This document shows, piece by piece, positions 35,568 to 44,553 of a DNA stretch of 64,000 bases. The position numbers were made by a program, and so were the translations under genes. Below the pieces are notes generated by a model. The model was not told the origin of the DNA, ran no database searches, and was given only the letters and a program-made list of their open reading frames with translations. Origin of the DNA: Deltaproteobacteria bacterium (GTDB taxonomy: Bacteria > Myxococcota > Kuafuiibacteriia > Kuafuiibacteriales > Kuafuiibacteriaceae); NCBI GenBank assembly GCA_016703535.1, contig JADJBV010000001.1, positions 1,240,001 through 1,304,000 of the forward strand. The letters are read 5' to 3'. Position 1 is the stretch's first letter; every line of letters starts with the position of its first letter.

Positions 35568-36935
35568 TTAACCCAAGGACTCGACGAGGCGCTGAATTTC
35601 GGTGAGCGCTTCCCGGGCGCCGTGGCTGCGCAAGATCTCCGACTCGAGTTTTTGGGCTCGCTCTTCCACGGCGCGTTTTTCGGCCCGGAGTTGATCGAGG
35701 CGCACCTCGGCCAGCTCGACCTCGGCGTTGACCGCTTCCAAGGCCGACCGCAGCTCGGCCGTGTGGTGGCGGGCCTCTTCGACCCGGGCCCGTTCGGCGT
35801 CCAGCTCTTGCTCGAGGCTGTCGAGCAAGCGGGCCTGCTCTTCGTCGAGGGCCCGCAGCTCCGAGATCCGGGCCAAGGCCTGGTCCCGCTCTTCGGCCAT
35901 CGCCTCCGACTCGGCCAAGAGGCCCTCGGCGATCTTTTGGCGTTCGTCGGCCAAGGCCTCGGCGGCGGCCCGCTGCCGACGCTCCAGCTCGAGCAAGGTC
36001 TGGGTTTCGGCCAAAGAGCGGCGGGTCTGCTCCAAGGCCTGGATGGTGGCCCGCTGCTCTTGGGCGCTCTTCTCCAGCCGATCCTTGAGGGTGCCGACGG
36101 TCTCTTTGACCCGGGAGGCGGTGGTGGCCGGCTCAGGCGTCGGTTCGGCGTGGCGTCGGGCCGCGACGTCCAGGCGTTGCTTCAGCCGCTCGATCCGGGC
36201 CCGGCCCGAGGTGACCGCCTCGACGCCCGGCGCGGGGGCGATCACCGGGTTGGCCCGTGGGGGCTCGGGAACCGGCGCATACGCTCGAGGCGCTGGGATC
36301 GACGGTGCGGCGGCCACCGGGGGGTTCACGATCGCCGGGGCCAAGGCCTGAGCCACCACCGGCGCGGGCGAAAGTTCGACCGGCGCAGCCCGCGGAGCCT
36401 GAGCCACGACCGGGGCGGGCAGGGCGGCGGCCTCAACGACCAGCGGAGCCTGGGCCACGACCGGAGCCTGGGCCACGACCGGTGCCTGGGCCACGACCGG
36501 AGCCTGGGCCGCGATCGGAGCGGGCGGGGCGACGGTGTGGACCGGGATCGGAGCCTGGGCCGCGACCGGCGCAGCCACCGGAGCCTGGGCCACGACCGGA
36601 GCCTGGGCCATCACCGGAGCCTGGGCCACGACCGGAGCCGGCAACTCGACGGCGGGCGCTGAAACCACGATCGGCGCCGCCGGCGGCGAGGGGAGGGGCG
36701 CCCGGGCCTGCTCCGCCGGCGGAGCGGGGACGAAGGGGGCAGGGAGGGCGGTGGGTAAGGCCTCCGCCGCCACCACCTCCGGTACCGGCAAGGCGGGCTC
36801 GGGGGCTGGAGTTTTGGCGGCCGGCCGGGGCGGCTCAGAGGGCACCGTCTCCGTGGGCTCGATCTCGGCGAGCATGGTGCTCAAGCGAGTCCGGGGCTTG
36901 CGTTTGGGGATGTTGGCGTCGAAGGCCGATTTCAT
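35568..36935 (-). CDS. pomX: PomX-like protein (division-site positioning)
   Basis: 455 residues in three parts. A short basic N-terminus, MKSAFDANIPKRKPRTRL, has Lys13 and Arg15; in Myxococcus PomX the corresponding N-terminal peptide and these two residues stimulate the PomZ ATPase. Residues about 25-225 are Ala/Pro/Val-rich with AQAPVV repeats. Residues about 255-455 form a long coiled coil. This is the domain order of PomX, the scaffold of the cluster that marks mid-cell on the nucleoid and stimulates FtsZ ring formation. The start overlaps the pomZ stop by 4 bp (ATGA). Coiled-coil proteins are easy to over-match, but the N-terminus and the two neighbours make the call good. Confidence 0.85.
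   Translation of the reverse strand: MKSAFDANIPKRKPRTRLSTMLAEIEPTETVPSEPPRPAAKTPAPEPALPVPEVVAAEALPTALPAPFVPAPPAEQARAPLPSPPAAPIVVSAPAVELPAPVVAQAPVMAQAPVVAQAPVAAPVAAQAPIPVHTVAPPAPIAAQAPVVAQAPVVAQAPVVAQAPLVVEAAALPAPVVAQAPRAAPVELSPAPVVAQALAPAIVNPPVAAAPSIPAPRAYAPVPEPPRANPVIAPAPGVEAVTSGRARIERLKQRLDVAARRHAEPTPEPATTASRVKETVGTLKDRLEKSAQEQRATIQALEQTRRSLAETQTLLELERRQRAAAEALADERQKIAEGLLAESEAMAEERDQALARISELRALDEEQARLLDSLEQELDAERARVEEARHHTAELRSALEAVNAEVELAEVRLDQLRAEKRAVEERAQKLESEILRSHGAREALTEIQRLVESLG
36395..36640. repeat. 18-bp minisatellite inside pomX
   Basis: Imperfect tandem copies of an 18-bp unit close to gagcctgggccacgaccg, in two blocks (about 36440-36520 and 36550-36635), encoding V-V-A-Q-A-P hexapeptides in the disordered part of PomX. 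The copies are near-identical at DNA level, so copy number may vary between strains. Confidence 0.75.
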
Positions 36936-37906
36936 GGAGCGCGTTCCTCGAGGGTCGGGGCGACCGGCGCGACGTGGGCGGTGTGATCGATCAAGGCCTG
37001 GACGTCGGCGGCGCCTTTGCTGGTCGGGTCGAAGGCGAAGATCGGGGTGCCCTCACCCGAAGCTTGGGCGAACTTGGTGCATTGGCGGACCACCACCGGC
37101 AAGAGGTACTCGGGGTAGTGGGCGATCAGCGCCTCCCGGGCGGTCTTGGCGATGTTGGTGCTGGGGTTGAACTGGTTGATGACCACGAAGATCCGGTCCA
37201 GCGCGTGGTCCAGATCTTCTTGGATGTCGTCGAGCATCTCGAACAACAACTTTAGGCCGTGGAAGGACAAGAAGTCCGGCAACACCGGCACGAAGAGGTC
37301 GTTGGCCGCGACGATCGCGTTCAGGTTGAGGAGCCCAAAGGCCGGCGGGGCGTCGAGGATGATGTACTCATACTCGTGGGCCACCGGCTCCAATGCCTTG
37401 CGCAGCTTGTGCTCTCGGCTGGACAGCGGCATCAGCGCCAGATCGACGGTGGCCATCCGCAGGTTGGAGGGCACCAGGTGCAGCTCCTCGAGCGCCGTGA
37501 TCACCCGGATCTCTTCGATGGGCTTCTTCTTCACCAAGGCGTCGTAGAGGGTCGCCTCGCTGAACTCGCCCTCGAAGCCCAGGCACTTGCTGGCGTGACC
37601 TTGAGAGTCGAGATCCACCAACAACACCCGGTGGCCCAGCTCGGCCAGCCGATGAGCGTAGGAGACCGACAAGCTGGTCTTGCCGGTGCCGCCCTTGAAG
37701 TTGAGGAACAGCTGCACCCGGCTCTTCTCCCGCTTCGGGTAGCGCCCGAGGGCCTTGCGATAGGCCGACAGATCGTTGGCGGGGTACTTGTCCCGTCGCC
37801 CGCCCAAGGTGGCCAACACACCGTTGGTCTCTTCCCGCTCGAGCTCCTTGTCCGAGATCCCGAGCAGCTCACAGAGCCGCTTTCTAGGGTAGGTCACGCG
37901 ATCCAT
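36932..37906 (-). CDS. pomZ: PomZ-like ParA-family ATPase
   Basis: 324-residue ParA/MinD ATPase. An N-terminal extension (1-60) with a helix-turn-helix-like RKRLCELLGISDKELE precedes the deviant Walker A KGGTGKTSLS (about residue 70), the Walker A' region LLVDLDSQGHAS and the Walker B YIILDAPPAFG. No ParB or parS is nearby. The neighbours are PomX- and PomY-like genes, overlapping by 4 and 23 bp, in the order pomY-pomZ-pomX known from Myxococcus. PomZ dimers bind DNA non-specifically and carry the PomX/PomY cluster over the nucleoid to mid-cell. Plasmid or chromosome partition is a less likely role. Confidence 0.88.
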   Translation of the reverse strand: MDRVTYPRKRLCELLGISDKELEREETNGVLATLGGRRDKYPANDLSAYRKALGRYPKREKSRVQLFLNFKGGTGKTSLSVSYAHRLAELGHRVLLVDLDSQGHASKCLGFEGEFSEATLYDALVKKKPIEEIRVITALEELHLVPSNLRMATVDLALMPLSSREHKLRKALEPVAHEYEYIILDAPPAFGLLNLNAIVAANDLFVPVLPDFLSFHGLKLLFEMLDDIQEDLDHALDRIFVVINQFNPSTNIAKTAREALIAHYPEYLLPVVVRQCTKFAQASGEGTPIFAFDPTSKGAADVQALIDHTAHVAPVAPTLEERAP

Positions 37907-39302
37907 GTCGCTCCCTCCGCTCCGTCACCGGAGCCTCGTCCAAGATCTCGCGCCGGAGCAGGGCCAAGGCCGTCCGACGGCTGGCCTCCGGCTGTTGGGT
38001 CACCGCCATCGCCTTGCCCCCGCAGATCGGGAACAGGGCCCGGGCCGAAGCGCTCCGCACCGCGTCATCGGGATCCGCCAAGGCCGACAACAAAGCCCGC
38101 AGGACCTCGGCCTCTCGCCGACCCCGGAGGGCCGCGGCGATCATCCGCCGGGTCGCGGGGTCCCGCTCTGACTCCAGGCGTCCGGCCAACACCCCCGCGG
38201 TCAAGGCCCGTTCGGCCGCGGCCGCCAAGACCATACGCCGACGGACCCGGGGATCCCGATCCGACAAGCCGGCGTGGAGCGGCTTTTCGGCGGCCTCTTG
38301 GGTGCGGGCCAACTTGATCAGGGCCTCCAGGGAGGCGGCCCGCAGGCGCCAGTCCGGCAACTCGGCGGCCCGCTCCAGGGGCCCCAGGGCGACCTGGGTG
38401 CCGGCTCGACCCAAGAGGCCGAGCACGACCACGTGGGCTTCGACCTCTTTGGCCCGAGACAACAGGGCCAACAAGGCCGGGGTCGCGTCGCCGCCGATCA
38501 GATCGACCAAGGTCTTGGCGGCGCTCAGAGCGAGGGGCAACTCGGCCTGCTCCAGCTCTCGAATCAAACGTTCGGCGTGCCCGCGCCGAGTGGGGCTGAC
38601 CAGGGCCTCGGTGTGGCGCCGGGCTTCTTCGAAGTCGGAGAGCGGCGGGCTCGGCTGTTGGGTGGTCGGGGCCAAGGACGGCGAAAGGGGCGCGTCCCCG
38701 ATGTTCGAGCTCAGGTCCGGGGCCGGGCCGGTGATCGGCAAGCGAGACTCGAGCCGCAAGATCTCTCCCCGCATCTCGGCGATCAGCTCGGCCAGATCGA
38801 GGCCGTCCCGTTCGCCGGCCCGGGAGGCGTCTTGCCAACGGACCAGGCGATCATAAAAGCGGTGTTGGGCGTGTTCGAGTTCGGTGATCCGGCGGCGGCT
38901 GTCCTCTAGCGCCCGCTGCTTCACCTCACCCCGTTGCCGTTCGATCAACAGATCGCGGGAGAGGTTGCCCAACTCGTCGGCGACCCGGTCCCCCCGATCG
39001 TCGAGGCGCCGCTCCAGCAACTGCCGGGTCAGATCCCCCTCGACCAACCGCTCGTGGAGCAGGGCCACCTCGGCCAACGCCGAGGCCAGCCGCTCTTGCA
39101 GGGCCCGCTGCTCTTCGGCCCAGCCCAGCTGGCTCCGGGCCAACTCGGCCTTTTCGACCCGGGCCTGGTTGAGGGCCTTCCGTTCGGTGACCAGCTGGGC
39201 CTCGAGCTGCTCCAGCCGCCACTCCAGGAATCCGACGCGCTCCAGAGCCGCCCGCAGCCGCTCCTCGTCGCTCCCCAAAGACTGAGTCTTGTCGATGTCC
39301 AT
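37884..39302 (-). CDS. pomY: PomY-like coiled-coil/HEAT-repeat protein
   Basis: 472 residues: an N-terminal coiled coil (about 12-200, with RVGFLEWRLEQLEAQLVTER), a short Pro/Ser linker, and a C-terminal block of HEAT repeats (about 245-430, for example SDRDPRVRRRMVLAAAAER and ALADPDDAVRSASARALF). In Myxococcus PomY these are followed by a long Pro-rich disordered tail that drives condensate formation. Here the protein ends about 40 residues after the repeats, so that tail is missing or minimal. The start is set at the ATG at 39302, which gives MDIDKTQSLG; the longer frame adds a low-complexity extension. It is the first gene of the pom unit. Confidence 0.8.
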   Translation of the reverse strand: MDIDKTQSLGSDEERLRAALERVGFLEWRLEQLEAQLVTERKALNQARVEKAELARSQLGWAEEQRALQERLASALAEVALLHERLVEGDLTRQLLERRLDDRGDRVADELGNLSRDLLIERQRGEVKQRALEDSRRRITELEHAQHRFYDRLVRWQDASRAGERDGLDLAELIAEMRGEILRLESRLPITGPAPDLSSNIGDAPLSPSLAPTTQQPSPPLSDFEEARRHTEALVSPTRRGHAERLIRELEQAELPLALSAAKTLVDLIGGDATPALLALLSRAKEVEAHVVVLGLLGRAGTQVALGPLERAAELPDWRLRAASLEALIKLARTQEAAEKPLHAGLSDRDPRVRRRMVLAAAAERALTAGVLAGRLESERDPATRRMIAAALRGRREAEVLRALLSALADPDDAVRSASARALFPICGGKAMAVTQQPEASRRTALALLRREILDEAPVTERRERHGSRDLP

Positions 39303-39460
39303 TCGACCTGACCCGGGATCGGGATCGGACGTTCGGCTCGATCCCAAGAGGGAGGCCCGTCGGCCAAATCCTCGAGAAGCGCCGAACGACCCGGGCGATC
39401 CGCGGGCTCGTTCGACTGGCAAATTACACTCAAACGATCGTCAGGTCGATCGTCCCGGGG

Positions 39461-41512
39461 TCATTTGGACTGGAGCCAAGCCCGATAGGCCTCAAGGTTG
39501 GTGGTCCGGCCGAGGAAGGAGGCGACCAGCTCCGAGGCGTCCCGAGAGCCGCCGGGGGACAAGATCTCGGTCCGGTAGGCCGCCGCGGTCGCGGGATCGA
39601 GGAGCCCGGCCTTTTGGAAGCGGGTGTAGATGTCTTTGGCCAGGCTCAAGGACCACTGGTACGTGTAGTACATCGAGCTGTAGCTCTGCAGGTGCCCGAA
39701 GCTGGCGTACATCCGGGTGCCGGCCGCGTGGGGGTAGGGGCTGTACTGTTTTTCGAGGGCCACGGTGACCTTGTCCAGGTCCAGACCGTCCGGCTTTTGG
39801 TTGTGCAGCTGGAAGGACAAGGACGCGTAGAACACCTGGCGCATCACCGCCGTGCCCTTGCCGAACTCGGCCGACTCCCGCAGCTTCTGCACCAAGGCCG
39901 CCGGGATCGGCTCCTTGCTCTCCACGTGGTGGGCGAAGCGGGCCAGGACGGTCGCGTCTCGGGCCCACTCCTCCAGGAGCTGAGAAGGCGCCTCGACGAA
40001 GTCCCACTCCACGTTGGTGCCGCCCAAGTTTACGTAGGGCGAGCCGGTGGCCAGGAGCTGGTGGACCAGGTGTCCGAACTCGTGGAAGTAGGTGACCACC
40101 TGGTCGTGTTCCATCAGGGCCGGGCCCTGGCTGGTCTTGGGATCGGGGAAGTTGCAGACCAAGGCGCCGATGGCCAAGGTGCCGTCGCTGAGGCCGGTCT
40201 GGAGCGGGAACATGGCGGCGTGGCCGTACTTGTTGGGCCGCGGGTGCATGTCCAAGTAGAAGCGGCCCAGCTGTTTGTCGCCTTGCCAGAGCTGATAGGC
40301 CTCGACGTCCGGGTGCCAGCGAGGGGCCTCGGTGTCCTTGACGAAGCGGACCGCAAACAACTCGCCGTAGAGGTCCATCAGGCCGGCGGTGACCGCGTTA
40401 TACTCAAAATATGGGCGCACCGCCCGGGCGTCGAAGCCGAACTTTTCGGCCCGGACCTTCTCCACGTAGTAGAAGCGATCCCACCCTTCGATCTGCTTGG
40501 CCTTCTTGTCGTCCTTCTTCTTTCGGGCCAAGAGCTCCTTGAGATCGGCGTTCATCCGCGGTCGGGCCACCTGGGCGACGTCACCCAAAAACTTCTCGAT
40601 GGTGGCGGCGGTCTTCACCATCTTGTCCTCGGCCATGTAGGCCGCCCAGCTCGGATAACCGAGGGTGGTGGCGTAGGTGTGGCGCAGCTCCAACAACTTC
40701 TTCAGGTTCTGGGGGTTGGTTTCGGCGGCGCGGCTCTGGAAGGCCACGTAGAGGGCCTTTCGCAGCGACTCACTTTCGGCGTAGGTCGAGACCGGTAAAA
40801 AGTCGGGGTTGTTGGTGGTCAACTTGACCTTGCCGTTTTCGCCGACCGGGTGGCCCTTGATGAAGTCCTCGGGCAGGCCCTTGAGCTCGGAAGGATCGAC
40901 CTCGATGGTCCGCACGTCGTCCCGGATCGCTCGGTCGAAGTCTTGCCCGACCTTGACCATCTCGTCGTAGAGGGCCTTGAGCTTCTGCCGGGTCGCCTCG
41001 TCTTGGCTGACCCCGGCTCGCTTGAAGGTGCGGAGGATCAGCGCCGTCGAACGTTGGCCCAGCGGGTTGAGCCGCTCGACCTCGATCGCCGCCACCCGAT
41101 CGTAGAGGCCCCGATCCAAGTTGAGATCGTTGACCAAGGTGCCGAGGGAACGTTGACAAGCCTCGGCGGCGTTCCGGACCGTCTCTTCGGGCGAGACGTT
41201 GGCGCTGAGATCGAGCCAGCCGCTCAGCCGATCGACCTTGGCCAACATCCGATCGTAGGCGGCCAAGGTGTCGGGGGCGCCGGCCTTGATCTCGCCCCGG
41301 ATGACCTCGATCTCGGCCAGGGTCGCCTTACACTTGCCCTCCAGGATCGCCGCGCTTTGCCAAATCGGCGCGTCGGCGGCCACCGGTGGGGTCACGGTCG
41401 CGGCGTTCACCGGCGCGGCCTCGGGCGGGGCCGGCGGCGCGGGGGGCTCGGGCGGGGGCGCGCTCTTACAAGCCAGGAGCAAGGTGACGAGCCAGAGGCT
41501 GCGGTGCGTCAT
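39461..41512 (-). CDS. M3-family zinc oligopeptidase lipoprotein
   Basis: 683 residues. A lipoprotein signal (Cys in VTLLLAC) and a Pro/Ala-rich linker are followed by a full thimet-oligopeptidase/M3 domain. The zinc motif HEFGH is near the middle of the catalytic domain (YFHEFGHLVHQLL), and the third ligand region is EWDFVEAPSQLLEEW. The C-terminal substrate-binding segment is GTRMYASFGHLQSYSSMYYTY in spirit, with the usual Tyr/Gly pattern. Most M3 enzymes are cytoplasmic; this one is exported and lipid-anchored, so it should digest peptides outside the cytoplasm, which fits a predatory or saprophytic lifestyle. It is divergent from the E1 alpha gene across 102 bp. Confidence 0.93.
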   Translation of the reverse strand: MTHRSLWLVTLLLACKSAPPPEPPAPPAPPEAAPVNAATVTPPVAADAPIWQSAAILEGKCKATLAEIEVIRGEIKAGAPDTLAAYDRMLAKVDRLSGWLDLSANVSPEETVRNAAEACQRSLGTLVNDLNLDRGLYDRVAAIEVERLNPLGQRSTALILRTFKRAGVSQDEATRQKLKALYDEMVKVGQDFDRAIRDDVRTIEVDPSELKGLPEDFIKGHPVGENGKVKLTTNNPDFLPVSTYAESESLRKALYVAFQSRAAETNPQNLKKLLELRHTYATTLGYPSWAAYMAEDKMVKTAATIEKFLGDVAQVARPRMNADLKELLARKKKDDKKAKQIEGWDRFYYVEKVRAEKFGFDARAVRPYFEYNAVTAGLMDLYGELFAVRFVKDTEAPRWHPDVEAYQLWQGDKQLGRFYLDMHPRPNKYGHAAMFPLQTGLSDGTLAIGALVCNFPDPKTSQGPALMEHDQVVTYFHEFGHLVHQLLATGSPYVNLGGTNVEWDFVEAPSQLLEEWARDATVLARFAHHVESKEPIPAALVQKLRESAEFGKGTAVMRQVFYASLSFQLHNQKPDGLDLDKVTVALEKQYSPYPHAAGTRMYASFGHLQSYSSMYYTYQWSLSLAKDIYTRFQKAGLLDPATAAAYRTEILSPGGSRDASELVASFLGRTTNLEAYRAWLQSK

Positions 41513-41614
41513 AAGACCGGGCTTAGCCTCTCGGTCCTTTTGAGGCGAGGGCTTTCTCCTTTCAAGATCTTGCCTGCCCGGCACCTGACTTCGTGCTAAT
41601 TCGCCGACCCAGAC

Positions 41615-42607
41615 ATGGACAGTCTCCGCGGCCTCCCGCCGGGCCACGCCGGACAGCCGGCCCTCGACCCGGTCCTGCTCTACCGCCTGATGGCCAAGTC
41701 CCGGGCCCTGGAAGAACGGCTGGTCAAGATGACCAAGTCGGCCGACGGCTACTTCTGGATCGGCGGCCCCGGCGAAGAGGCCTTCAACGTACCCCTCGGC
41801 CTGTTGATCAAAAAAGGGCGGGGGCCCGCCTTCGACTTCCTCCACCTCCACTACCGAAGTTCGGCGATCTTGACCGCCATGGGCATGCCGATGATCGACG
41901 CGATCCGGCAGATGGCGTCCCGGGCCACCGATCCATTCAGTGGAGGGCGCAACTTCGTCGGGCACTTCGCGGTCCGCGACTGGAACGTGGTGCCGGTGAC
42001 CTCACCGATCGAGACCCAATACGCGATCGCGCCCGGGACCGCCTTGGCCCAACTCCGCCACGGGGGCGACGCCATCACCATCGTCAACGGCGGTGACGCC
42101 GGCACGGCCGAAGGTGACTTCGCGACTTGCCTCAACTGGGTGAGCCGGCCCGGCCGCGAGTTGCCTTGTTTGGTCATCGTGACCAACAACCACTGGGGCA
42201 TCTCGACCGCCTTCGACGAGGTGCACGGCGATCGCTTGATCGCTCGGCGCGCCGGCGGCTTCGGCATCCGATGGGACACGGTGGACGGCAACGACGCCTT
42301 CGCCGCCTCCGCCAAGTTGGCCGAGGTCTTCGACTACGTGCGGCGGACCCGTAAGCCGTTTTGCCTCGAGGCTTACGTCTCGCGCCTCCACGGCCACTCG
42401 TCTTCTTCGGGGGGCGCCCGGGTCGAGGAGCCCGACTGCTTGGCCCTCTTGGAGGCCCGCCTGATCAGGGACGGCCGCTTGACCGCCGCCTTGGCCACCG
42501 AAATTCGCGAGGCCTACGCCGCCGAAGCTTTGGCCGCGTTGGAGAAGGTCCGGGGTGAGCCCATCCCGGATCCCCGCACCATCCACGATCACGTCTACGC
42601 GGGTTGA
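41615..42607 (+). CDS. 2-oxoacid dehydrogenase E1 component, alpha subunit (branched-chain type)
   Basis: Thiamine-diphosphate-dependent decarboxylase subunit, 330 residues, working with the beta subunit 15 bp downstream. Family blocks are RALEERLVKMTKSADGYFW, GGPGEEAFNVPLGLLI, NFVGHFAVRDWNVVPVTSPI and the late RLHGHSSSSG. The ThDP/Mg motif reads VNGGDAGTAEGDFATCLN: the third position of the usual GDG is Ala, while the later Asn is kept. It most resembles 2-oxoisovalerate dehydrogenase E1 alpha, which in myxobacteria supplies branched primers for iso-fatty acids. Pyruvate or acetoin dehydrogenase is possible. E2 and E3 genes are not in the window. Confidence 0.88.
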   Translation: MDSLRGLPPGHAGQPALDPVLLYRLMAKSRALEERLVKMTKSADGYFWIGGPGEEAFNVPLGLLIKKGRGPAFDFLHLHYRSSAILTAMGMPMIDAIRQMASRATDPFSGGRNFVGHFAVRDWNVVPVTSPIETQYAIAPGTALAQLRHGGDAITIVNGGDAGTAEGDFATCLNWVSRPGRELPCLVIVTNNHWGISTAFDEVHGDRLIARRAGGFGIRWDTVDGNDAFAASAKLAEVFDYVRRTRKPFCLEAYVSRLHGHSSSSGGARVEEPDCLALLEARLIRDGRLTAALATEIREAYAAEALAALEKVRGEPIPDPRTIHDHVYAG

Positions 42608-42622
42608 GAGGAGCAAGAGACC

Positions 42623-43681
42623 ATGGCCACCATCGCTCAGGCGCTCCGCATGGCGCTCCACAAAGGGGAGGCCGAGTTGGGCGTCACCGACATCTTCGGC
42701 GAAGACGTGGGCCCACCCCTCGGCGGTGTCTTCACCTGCACCCAGGGCCTGAAGAACACCTGGAACACACCCCTCGACGAACGGGGGATCATCGGGACGG
42801 CCATGGGGCTGGCCTTGGCGGGGCAGCGGGTGGTCGCCGAGATCCAATTCGTCGACTACATCTACAACACCATCGACCTCTTGAAGTTGGCCGGGAACTC
42901 TTGCTGGAGCTCGATGGGTCAGTTTCCGCTGCCGATGGTGGTGATGAGCCCGGTCGGCTCCGGCATCCACGGCTCGCTGTACCACTCCCACTCCTTCGAC
43001 GCCCTGGCCACGCACCTGCCGGGCTGGAAGGTGGTGTTGCCGTCCACGCCCAGCGACGTCTACGGCTTGATGATCTCGGCGATCAAAGATCCGAACCCGG
43101 TGTTGTTCCTCTACCCGAAGGCCCTGATCCGCGCGCCCAGCAAAGAGCGGCTGCCGGGGGAGCCCGAGGATCCCAAGGTCCTCTCCAAGTTGATCGACGC
43201 GCCCCTCGGTGAGGCCCGCAAAGGTTGGGAGCCGAGTTGGCCGGCGATCGAACCCTTCGAGATCCCGATCGGCGTGGCCAAGGTGTTGAAGCCGGGCCAG
43301 CAGCTGACCGTCGCGACCTACGGCCGAATGGCCCCGATCTGCCAGGCGGCCGCCGAACGGCTGGAAGGGGAGGGGATCTCGGCGGAGGTGATCGATCTGC
43401 GCAGCCTGTATCCCTACGACGAGGCGGCGCTGATCCAGTCGGTCAAGAAGACCCGCCGGTTCATCGTGGTCAACGAAGACACCGAGGTCACCAACTTCGG
43501 CGAACACCTCCTCCGCAAGATCACCGAAGCTTGTTTCTACGATTTGGAAGCGCCACCCCGGCTGTTGGCGGGGCTCAACAGCCCGGGCATCGGCTTGGCG
43601 TGGCCCCTCGAGGAAGCCCAGGTGCCCCAAGAGCGGCACGTGGAGGCTGAACTCAGGGCCTTGGCGGCTTTGTCCGCTTGA
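42623..43681 (+). CDS. 2-oxoacid dehydrogenase E1 component, beta subunit (branched-chain type)
   Basis: 352-residue partner of the alpha subunit. It has the transketolase-type pyrimidine-binding domain (GVTDIFGEDVGPPLGG, then RGIIGTAMGLALAGQRVVAEI, QFVDYIYNT) and the transketolase C-terminal domain (KVLKPGQQLTVATYGRMAPI, DLRSLYPYDE). The E of GEDVG is the catalytic glutamate that activates the thiamine cofactor. A GAGAGGAG ribosome site precedes the ATG. Length and blocks match branched-chain 2-oxoacid dehydrogenase E1 beta. Confidence 0.92.
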   Translation: MATIAQALRMALHKGEAELGVTDIFGEDVGPPLGGVFTCTQGLKNTWNTPLDERGIIGTAMGLALAGQRVVAEIQFVDYIYNTIDLLKLAGNSCWSSMGQFPLPMVVMSPVGSGIHGSLYHSHSFDALATHLPGWKVVLPSTPSDVYGLMISAIKDPNPVLFLYPKALIRAPSKERLPGEPEDPKVLSKLIDAPLGEARKGWEPSWPAIEPFEIPIGVAKVLKPGQQLTVATYGRMAPICQAAAERLEGEGISAEVIDLRSLYPYDEAALIQSVKKTRRFIVVNEDTEVTNFGEHLLRKITEACFYDLEAPPRLLAGLNSPGIGLAWPLEEAQVPQERHVEAELRALAALSA

Positions 43682-43734
43682 GGATCCTCACCTTTCGTCG
43701 ACGCCCACTTTCCGGGATACTCCGAGCCAACACC

Positions 43735-44553
43735 ATGAGGGCGCGGCTGGGAGGGTGGTTCTTTTGGGCCTGGGGTGGGGTCGTCCTCACCGGGTGTGTA
43801 CAGGCCCGCTCCGATGACTTCCTCGAACGGGAGCGAGAGGAGCGGCCGGTCGGGCCGGTCACCAAAACACCTCCACCTCCACCTCCCAAAGATCTGATCC
43901 CGACCACCCCTCCACCGCCCTTCGATGCCTACGCCAAGGCCGACAGCCTCAGCGATGATCTGGCCTGCGTGAAGTCGGTGTCCGAGCTGGAGGCCCAGGC
44001 CCGGCAGGACGACGCCTTTGCCCTGTTGGTGGCCTGCGCCGGTGAGGAGAAGTGGCGCGATCTGCGGCGCCTCTTGGGCCCGCCGTGGCGTGGCCGCCTG
44101 GGGAAGATGCCGGAAGATCAGGGGATGGTCCTTTTGGGCCGGGTGATCGCCACCCGAGGTGGGCTCTTCGAGTCCGACGTGCGCCTGTGCAACCTCAACC
44201 GCTTGGAGCTGCAGCCCCTCACGGAGGCCTTCCAGGGCCGCGGGCTAAGGGCCGGCAGCTGGGTGATCTTTCGGGCCTTCGCGGGGCGCGAGCGGACCTC
44301 CAAAAAAGATCGCCGGGTCGAGCTCAAGGAGCTGAGTCGCGGCGAAGGGGATCGGGGCGTCGACGAAACTGGCGCCACCATTACCGCCTACCTCCCGGCC
44401 AACCTGCCGCCGATCGAGGAAGGGGGGCAGTACATCGTCGTGGGGCGTTTGGACGGCGCGGTCGGCACCAACAGCGAAGGTTACCCGCACACCAAACTCA
44501 AGGCCGTGGGGCTCTTCCGCCCGGGCCGAACGATGCCGGATCTTTCACCCTGA
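43735..44553 (+). CDS. Lipoprotein of unknown function
   Basis: 272 residues from the ATG at 43735. The signal peptide MRARLGGWFFWAWGGVVLTG ends at a lipobox Cys (about 21). A charged, Pro-rich linker with a PPPPPP run (about 45-65) leads to a globular domain (about 80-270) with no recognised motif; the segments GRVIATRGGLFESDVRL and GGQYIVVGRLDG suggest a beta-rich fold of the OB or OmpA-like kind. A longer frame begins 57 bp upstream but lacks a signal peptide at its start. The stop overlaps the convergent flavoprotein gene by 9 bp. Confidence 0.75.
   Translation: MRARLGGWFFWAWGGVVLTGCVQARSDDFLEREREERPVGPVTKTPPPPPPKDLIPTTPPPPFDAYAKADSLSDDLACVKSVSELEAQARQDDAFALLVACAGEEKWRDLRRLLGPPWRGRLGKMPEDQGMVLLGRVIATRGGLFESDVRLCNLNRLELQPLTEAFQGRGLRAGSWVIFRAFAGRERTSKKDRRVELKELSRGEGDRGVDETGATITAYLPANLPPIEEGGQYIVVGRLDGAVGTNSEGYPHTKLKAVGLFRPGRTMPDLSP

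Noticed and set aside
36395..36640. Regular repeats that look like a CRISPR array
   Set aside because: The 18-bp units are back to back without unique spacers and encode VVAQAP in frame within pomX.
36932..37906. Plasmid or chromosome partition ParA
   Set aside because: There is no ParB or parS, and both flanking genes match PomX and PomY in order and domain layout.
39435..39454. Direct repeat CGATCGTC with a 4-bp spacer between pomY and the peptidase gene as an operator
   Set aside because: Only two short copies with no nearby regulator gene. Too little to call beyond chance.
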